Assembly (NCBI GenBank): GCA_001414345.1
Contig: LLCB01000001.1
Location: 744,001-808,000 of the forward strand
Length of the DNA: 64,000 nt
Direction of reading: 5' to 3'
From: Hymenoscyphus infarciens
Taxonomy: Eukaryota; Ascomycota; Leotiomycetes; Helotiales; Helotiaceae
Every line of letters begins with the position of its first letter. The first letter of the stretch is position 1. Of the stretch, positions 57,338 through 64,000 are shown piece by piece. The position numbers were made by a program, and so were the translations under genes. The notes under the pieces were generated by a model. The model ran no database searches. It saw only the letters and a list, made by a program, of their open reading frames with translations, and was not told where the DNA came from.

Positions 57338-58024
57338 TCTTGCAGATACTTTGAGAAATGGAGAAGGAGAAGAAGAAGAAATAGGCCCAAGTGAAGGAGG
57401 GAACGAGAGAGTCTTGGATAGAGATAAACTGTCACACCGTGGGGGATGTCGTGCGACTGAGTCAGGTGTATTGGTGAGGCAACGCGACGGGACGCGATAA
57501 CGGATGGCGATCATGCCAAGATATCAATCAGCCTTTTGCTCCTGCATAGGAAACAGACAGGGGTAGCTTTGGCCTGTAAGACTGTAAGACGAGAGCAATG
57601 TTGTGATTCTTGCTAGAAATTCCGACATTGGTCGAACCAAAGTATACAGAGGCACCGAGGAAACATTGGCAAGCGAAAACTACTATGAGACGCGAATTCC
57701 CTCAAAAATTCATGGGGAAGGATCAGAAAATGATCGATCAATTCCACTCGGAAAGAAGCATCCGTAATGAGAAGAGATATTCAGAAAGCGGAAAACAATG
57801 CTATGTTCAATTGAGGCATCCAGTAACGGAACACAAAAAAAACTATAGATCAATAGATCTTACCTTCCCAATGCCAGTCCACCCCACCGCTGCCATATAA
57901 TACACCCCGTTTTATTACTCCACCCCCATACCTCTTTTGCGGCCGTGTTAACGTAATCATGGCCTTTCCATTATAACAAAAAAGGAAAAATAAGCATACG
58001 AGTACATCGGATACGAAACCAAGC
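57338..58024. other. Intergenic between aminopeptidase and CWH43
   Basis: Promoter and 5' leader of the aminopeptidase, then CWH43 3' flank. A frame continuing 59 codons upstream of the aminopeptidase ATG (to 57514) is likely leader. A 96-codon plus-strand frame at 57610-57900 has no motif. Confidence 0.5.
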
Positions 58025-61000
58025 TCAAGCATAATATCGTGGGGCATCGTCTAGGACGTGGTAGAAATGCCCACGAACTCCCTCCCCTCGGAACAATTGA
58101 GGGAATCTTCGTCCTTCTGGTACTTCTGCTTCGGTGATATTTTTGTTGCGCAGCTTCTCGTCTTTGGGCACCTCCTCGCCGATTGCAAACTTGCCGACTT
58201 GGATTTCTGTGTCTGTGATGGTTGATCTTGAAACTCGTGCATATCCAATTCTTTTCAGTCCTTTGTATAAAATGTATTCACACCATCTATCCCAATCGGT
58301 GGGATCGATATCGAGCATCCCACTCTCCTCTGAAACATATTGATTGTAGGTTCCCTCGAGCGGTTTCGTGACGAGGTACGAAAGGAGAATGGACGGCCGA
58401 GGTGATGCCCCCATAAGCTTTGAGAGGTATTCGCTTTGGAGCCTCCTATCTTCGGGGTCTTCCTCTTGTCCTGAGTGAAAGACGAACACATCTACCATCT
58501 CGCCGTAGACATCAAGCGTCGCTTCAATTGCCGGTGCTAGCTCACCAACGGGAGATGGTGTTAAGTGATGTGTTGAGTTGACAATAGGGAACTTCGATAG
58601 CAAGGCAGCTCCCCAGGTATGCTTGTTTGGACCTGGTCCATAATCCACATACATTCCCAAATCCTCCGCGAGGAATTGAGTGGTGTCACGATTCCCCATG
58701 GTGATTCGCTGCAAGTCTGACTCCAAAAGACCGATTACATCGATTTCGAGTTCTTTAATGACATCACGCATGCGATACTCCGAAGACCACATATCATTGT
58801 CGAGTGAAAAATGGATGGTCCAAATCCCTGCTGTAAGAATCTTCTCATCCTTGTGATATGGGACATAGTCGTATCTCGGAAATCGGAGGTAAGCGATGGC
58901 GATGGACGAAAGTTGAAGTACGCCTAGGACGTAAATATAATACCAAGGCTGTTTTGGGTAGCTGGCGCTTATGAACGGGCCCATTCGTTTTCGTGGTGGA
59001 TAAACTGGCTTAGTGGAGATAGCCGTGAAGACTCCACAGCCGATGAGAATCATAGTGGTAGCCACAACCCAGTCAGTACGTTCCCGGACCAGATGACCCC
59101 CAGGCACAAAAGCATAGGCAACCACCCATGTATGGAATAAGGTCATGAAGTTGTAGACCAAAAATCCCAATCCAAAAGTCGCCGCCGGAGTCTTTCTAGC
59201 AGCAGATCCGATCAAAGGTATGGACACCGCCATCAAATATACCGCCGTGATGAGCGCTCCATAGTATCCCGTCCAATTACTACGAGTTGTGAGTAATGCT
59301 GCTCCAACACAGCCAACTCCGTAAAGTGTCCAGCCTGTCGCCAAACCTTCATGGAAAATTCCAATCAACAAACCAGCCCCCATAGCAGCGATTGTCAAAG
59401 CGCCATGAGGTGCGGAAATTGGTCCACGAACAGGAAATCCTTCCCAGACCCAGAGAATCATCGTACTAGAGTCAGCTAGGAGAAAGTGCATACCAAAAAA
59501 TACACCTCCAATACCCAGGCCAGCAAGAACAGATGAACCTTCCCGGCGTGTCTGAGAATTGAGGTCATCGCCACCGTTTCGCCTAGCGTATGGAAGTTGA
59601 CCCCGACGAGTAGAGCGCATGACAGCAAGTACGGCAAGAATGAAGCCAATACCATTCCATCCCCCATTTGAAGCATGTGATGTTGGCCATATCGGATTAC
59701 TGGTCTGAAAAGCGAATTTTACAACGCTTGAGGCCAGTAGACCGATCGTCCAAGCCAAAATCTTCCACTCGAGGCGCATCGGGTTTCCAGCTTCTGTGTA
59801 CCAACTCGCAGCCCATGACAGGCATGACATCCAAACGCCAAAGCCAACCGTGAACAACCGGAAAACTGGATCCTCTATTAGATATGCAAGCAATCCTGCG
59901 AGGGATAGGAAATGGCAAAGTCGAAGGTTTTTGACAACCATTGTTCGAATGGACTTGACACCGAGCAAGAAAGGGGAGACTGTCGTCATGATGATTATTT
60001 CGTACCCCGAGATACCCATATGCCATAATGGAAAGACTATGCATGTGAGTTTTATTCGTCTCATGGCTTGCAGAGAATGAACTTACACCATACTACGACA
60101 CCCAACGAAGTAAGGACTGACCAAAATACAAACTGAGTTCATATTAGAATAGCAATGGAATGCACATAAATCAACTCACACCGTGGTAGATGTCCGCTGC
60201 AGCATCAATGGCCTGACTCCGATCGAAGCTGTGGCCAAATACCTGGTCAAAAATCGGGCGCTTGTCTTTTCTACTTCAGAGTTAGTAATGGAATGCTCTT
60301 GCGAGAATTGGGCATATCACATACTGCTTTTCAAGAATGGAGTCTGCGAGCATCTTGTTGTTTCTGTGAAATCGGTTTGTTTAGACAAGTTCAAGTGATT
60401 TTTGTCGTAAAATACATAGTCATATACACTACTTAGGAAGCCAATAGACGTACCCCTTGCTCGCACCCTTGACGTCTTTGACAACAAGTTCAAAAGTTTC
60501 AAAATCAAGAGCCGTGACTGAATCAAAAGCGACGTCAAACAAAACCAAGGCCCATTCAAAAAAGGCATATATTGTATAGGCTGAGTCACATTAGTTCAAG
60601 TGCCATGGGTGGGCGCAAACGAAACTTGAGCTTACCTCCGGCGACCTTGTGAACCTTGTGTTGAATGAAAAAGTATATCAAGGGTATCAGGGTGCCAAAG
60701 AATGCTCCCGCCAAGTACTTTCGGTATTTGATCGCCCTGGGATTGTCAGGACTTAAAGCGAGGCAGCCAAGAGTCCATGGCAAGGTGGCAACGAGGTAGG
60801 AAATCATAAAGATATCATGCCAATCGTGATCATCCGTCGATGTCACATATGTCCAGCCTCCGCAGGTAATTGTCCGAAAGAGCCCAGTGTATGCGACAAG
60901 CTTGGGGAGAGTCGAGTTTGGACGAGCCGTGAGTAGGTACCATAGTCCAACCAAAACAAACCTGGGACCTGCCGTTACGTCAATCACCATATTCTCTAGT

Positions 61001-61342
61001 GGGGTTCCTCTGCCATACCCGACGTGATCGCGATAAATAGCATGAAAAACGAGCGTTCGGGGTATCGATCGCCAATTGTCGCGGAAACGGAAGGAAACCA
61101 TTCCTGAGGAAAGCCATAATGTTCGTTCTGCACGATTTTGTGGTAATGAAGCGAGACGCCGACGATTAATGCGCTGATGAAAGCACCTGTGAAGAACGTC
61201 AGAGAAAAATGCTCAAAGAATTGGGAAGACGGGCGCGAAAAGAGGGCATTCTCGTACAATATGCAGCAATGGTGTGGATGTAGGCAACCCAGCTACCGGA
61301 AAACGCGAGCACTTCTTTCCCTTCTTTAATTTTGGGCGCCAT
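58025..61342 (-). CDS. CWH43: GPI-anchor lipid remodelling protein Cwh43
   Basis: Eight exons: 61258-61342, 61019-61186, 60636-60968, 60454-60580, 60325-60363, 60180-60270, 60087-60132 and 58025-60036. Seven introns of 47-90 bp keep one frame for 966 residues. The start is the ATG of [16 protein letters not shown]; an upstream in-frame ATG at 61477 is less likely. The N-terminal part holds the Frag1/DRAM/Sfk1-like multi-span region, with the hallmark [20 protein letters not shown] and later [12 protein letters not shown]. The long last exon has about ten membrane spans and then a lumenal endonuclease/exonuclease/phosphatase-like domain (from about [20 protein letters not shown] to [20 protein letters not shown]). 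Fungal Cwh43 replaces diacylglycerol by ceramide in GPI anchors in the ER. A tiny 39 bp exon (60325-60363) is easily missed. Confidence 0.93.
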
Positions 61343-61884
61343 GCTGGTTCCCTGAGGTCTTGTCACATCAAAGGAGGATTTCCGAAGGATCCGGAGGTCA
61401 ACAAAAGCGAAAAGGGCAGGTTTTGAAGAGAGATGGAGGTGTTGATGTTGAGTTGGAAGTGTGGATTTCGGAGGCACTTCCTACTTTACGGAGTACCTAT
61501 CAGACCTCCACCTCAGAGATCGGGAGCTCCAAGGGAAAACAGACAGGGATACGGGCGCCTCGGGTGGCTCGTAAATTCTAACCCCTCATAACACATCACA
61601 CTCGTAAATAGTTTTGTTGCTGGGGTAATCTTGAAACTGTTCCAAAAACTGGCAAAAACTGGGAGAAAAAAAGACTCTTCTCGAAAAAATGATTTCAATT
61701 GTCCCAAAAAGACCTTGCGTTAAAGAGCGTTAACTATTTGGTGGCTTTGGGGCTTTGGGGAGCCTTGTGCTGTCTTGCGCTAAGCTACTAAAGGCTTGGT
61801 GAGGCGTGGTGAAGGCGGCAGAAAAGGAAGCCCAGAAAATATTTTGGGGATCCCCTCATCCTCAATTGAACACAACACGCAATC
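61343..61884. other. Divergent promoter region CWH43 / UTP6
   Basis: About 540 bp between two divergent starts. A CACTTCCTACTTTACGGAGTACC-like part lies near 61475, and GGCTTTGGGGCTTTGGGG direct repeats lie at about 61743-61760. No gene assigned. Confidence 0.55.
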
Positions 61885-63246
61885 ATGTCAGGTCCCTCCG
61901 ATAAAGCGCGGTTCTATCTTGAACAGGTTCTCCCCCCTCTTCTTTTCCATCATTTCATGTTCTTTTCATCCCAAAGTTCAATAAACACTCTTCTGTACGA
62001 CCATTGTCAAAGTAGTAAACTGACTTCAATATCCAGGCGGTTCCACAATTACAAGAGTTCAAGGAAAAGAAGATATTCTCAGAGGTATGCGCTCTCCAGC
62101 CATGGCTGAATGGGTAAAGTTACTGATCCTGCCTAGGAAGAGATTCGAACTCTCGTCAAGAAACGATCCGACTTTGAACATCGAGTTCTAGGTCGTGGCT
62201 CAACGCCTCTAGACTTTGCAAAATACGCAGCATGGGAGATCAGCCTCGAACATTTGCGCCAAAAGCGATGCAAGCGATTGCGGATTAAAGGAAACGCTAC
62301 ACACTCCGGCCAGGCGCGTATCTTCCAAATATTCGATCGAGGAACGAAGAAACACCCCGGCGATGTCGCATTATGGATGTCCTATCTAGAATGCGCCCGC
62401 GAAGCAAAGGCTAATAAGAAATTCAAAATGATTCTCACGGCAGCCATCCGATTACACCCCACGAAGTCCGAATTATGGCTCTACGCGGCACGAATATCAT
62501 TACAATCAGAGGCAGATATGAATGGAGCGCGGAGTTATATGCAAAGAGGAACACGATTTTGCACACAAAGTAAGGAATTGTGGATCGAATATGCCAAATT
62601 GGAGATGATATTTCTTGCGAAAATTGCGATGCGCCGGAAGATTCTTGGACTCGATGGGCCAGATGCGATGGATACAGACGATCAGGAGATAGACGAAACA
62701 CCCGGCTTCGATATATCGGCGGATGTAATTGCAATTCCAGATTTCAAAACGAAGGCCATACGACCAAGCATGATTGAGGGTGTCAAGGTGGACTCGGAAG
62801 CGGCAAGAGATCCTATGACAACACCAGCATTGAACGGCGCGATTCCAATGGCAATTTTCGACGCTGCCCGAAAACAACCGTTTTTCTGCCCCGCAGCTGC
62901 TGAGGATTTCTTCGATATGTTTGCGACATTTACACAAGTCAAATGTTTACCCACAATATTACAGCATGTTCTGGACGCCATGGTGGAGCTTTACCCAGCA
63001 AATCCTTTTACTTGCAATTGCTATGTCCGACAAGCATTCGTGGGCCTTGGACACACATCTCCGGAATTCCCGCCTGCTCTTGGTATCGCTTTGGACAGAC
63101 TGAAGGAATCAACGACTGCGGTGAAGGACAAGAAGGAATTTGCAAAGAAATCGAGTGTTTGGATCGAATCAATACTTGCGGTGGAAGATCTGGATCCTGG
63201 AATACAGGCGGTATTGAATCACACTTTACGAAAATTGGAAGGTTGA
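61885..63246 (+). CDS. UTP6: U3 snoRNA-associated protein Utp6
   Basis: Three exons, 61885-61926, 62037-62084 and 62137-63246; introns of 110 and 52 bp, both phase 0, give 399 residues. The joined N-terminus MSGPSDKARFYLEQ / AVPQLQEFKEKKIFSE / EEIRTLVKKRSDFEHRVLGR is the Utp6 signature, followed by a YAAWEISLEHLRQKRCKRL part. Downstream come HAT (half-a-TPR) repeats at about residues 85-190 (IFDRGTKKHPGDVALWMSYL and LHPTKSELWLYAAR are typical). Utp6 belongs to the UTP-B module of the small-subunit processome, needed for early 18S rRNA cleavages in the nucleolus. The protein ends after about 399 residues, close to family length. The exon 1 coding part is only 42 bp. Confidence 0.93.
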
Positions 63247-63619
63247 GCGAGCCTGTGTATTTACGAGCTATGATACCCACCCGGTCATGTTCAAAAAGAC
63301 GGACGAAACCCGGCTTTGAAAGTGGCACCACTTCTGTGACCATACAACCCGGAAAAAATTCTCGGTCCACGAGAGGCACATGCAGCAATGTATCACGAAA
63401 GAGGAGAAATCGCTGCCGATACGCGGCCTGCGAAGGAGCTTGTATCACGGAATTGAAAAGTGCATTGTCATACAAGGTAGATTTTGGGGCGTTCTTAAAG
63501 CCCATGAATATAACATGTGTGGACCTTATTCAATGTATGTTTGGGTTTCACTGCTTCAACTCAAATCTCGGTCCAGCCATTATTCTTTTAGATGCTTCTC
63601 CTTAGCCCTTGTTTTCCCA
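63247..63619. other. Convergent intergenic after UTP6
   Basis: 3' flanks of UTP6 and the minus-strand gene at the right edge. A 165-codon minus-strand frame (63008-63505) overlaps the UTP6 coding end and has no support. Confidence 0.5.
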
Positions 63620-64000
63620 TTATCTCGACCTCATCCCTCCATTTCCTTCGTCCATAAACTCCCAAGCGGCAACATGATAGTGGGATTGTGGCCACTCAGG
63701 ACGCCTTCCTCTATCACACGGTCCGAAATCATGATGTTCGTTTTCGATCTTCTTTCCCTTTCTCGTTCTCCTCATCCTATCCCTCAATCGAGTTACATCA
63801 TACTTGATACGCTCGCAAAGTGACTTCCACTTCTTCTTACCCTTCGCAAAAATCGAATTCTCGGCCTTGCCGCTGCTCTCTTCTTGGCGACTTAGAGTCT
63901 TTGATGACATCCGCAAGTTGGAGGAAGTAGGTGAGTTCGGTGGGGATGTTGAGGCGTTTTGCTTATTGCGGGAGATATACTCGAGTAAGATAACCTTTAA
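63620..64000 (-). CDS. C-terminal part of an unknown protein, 5' end outside window
   Basis: A minus-strand frame is open from base 64000 to a stop at 63620, 126 codons. It reads LKVILLEYISRNKQNASTSP, a Ser/Pro-rich stretch, then a strongly basic part (FAKGKKKWKSLCERIKYDV and RLRDRMRRTRKGKK), and an aromatic/charged end (PEWPQSHYHVAAWEFMDEGN). The opposite strand has only short frames. No family recognised; an intron within the visible part cannot be excluded. Confidence 0.5.
   Translation of the reverse strand, partial: LKVILLEYISRNKQNASTSPPNSPTSSNLRMSSKTLSRQEESSGKAENSIFAKGKKKWKSLCERIKYDVTRLRDRMRRTRKGKKIENEHHDFGPCDRGRRPEWPQSHYHVAAWEFMDEGNGGMRSR

Noticed and set aside
62135..62165. AGATTCGAACTCTCG resembling a tRNA B box
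   Set aside because: It lies within UTP6 exon 3 and no A box or acceptor stem pairs with it.

Overview
The window looks like nuclear DNA of a filamentous ascomycete (Pezizomycotina). A Leotiomycete-like genome is plausible, but the sequence alone cannot fix the order. Reasons: genes with short introns (47-260 bp) that have GT..AG ends and CTAAC-type branch points; recognisable fungal genes (DASH subunit Spc34, TFIID/SAGA subunit Taf12, CWH43, Utp6); and AT-rich blocks in which repeats have decayed by C-to-T and G-to-A transitions, as expected of repeat-induced point mutation (RIP).

Layout. 1-2160 holds the 5' part of a minus-strand gene of unknown function that runs off the left edge. 5619-7269 is a membrane-anchored P-loop ATPase. 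10414-12392 (minus) is a long nuclear-looking protein of unknown function. From 12.4 to 29.9 kb the window is gene-poor: arrays of diverged 105-115 bp repeats (12.4-14.2, 23.4-23.8 and 27.2-27.7 kb), long perfect inverted repeats near 15.7 kb, an AT-rich relic at 16.4-18.2 kb, two copies of one TA-flanked inverted-repeat element (7.6 and 22.8 kb), a TTA-flanked inverted-repeat element (28.7 kb), and small or broken coding stretches. 30.0-36.8 kb is a gene island with SPC34 (minus), an acidic unknown protein (plus) and TAF12 (plus).

About 37.1-52.5 kb is a nested repeat block. The sequence just downstream of TAF12 exists in three tandem copies; the gene-proximal copy is nearly clean and the distal copies carry RIP-type changes. 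The third copy is split by a 3.3 kb LTR retrotransposon (target duplication TAACT) and by a 524 bp hAT-like element (8 bp duplication). Next comes an 8.1 kb LTR element of the same family in the opposite orientation (duplication AGTAA), in which a decayed Ty3/gypsy reverse transcriptase can be read. Two further inverted-repeat elements follow (51.4 and 52.5 kb).

Genes resume at 52.9 kb: a secreted alpha/beta hydrolase (PAF-acetylhydrolase-like), a secreted M28 aminopeptidase (minus), CWH43 for GPI-lipid remodelling (minus, eight exons), UTP6 for 18S rRNA processing (plus), and the 3' end of an unknown minus-strand gene at the right edge. These are ordinary single-copy genes with no cluster logic; the unusual content is in the repeats. 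Exon borders were placed by eye from splice motifs and reading-frame continuity.
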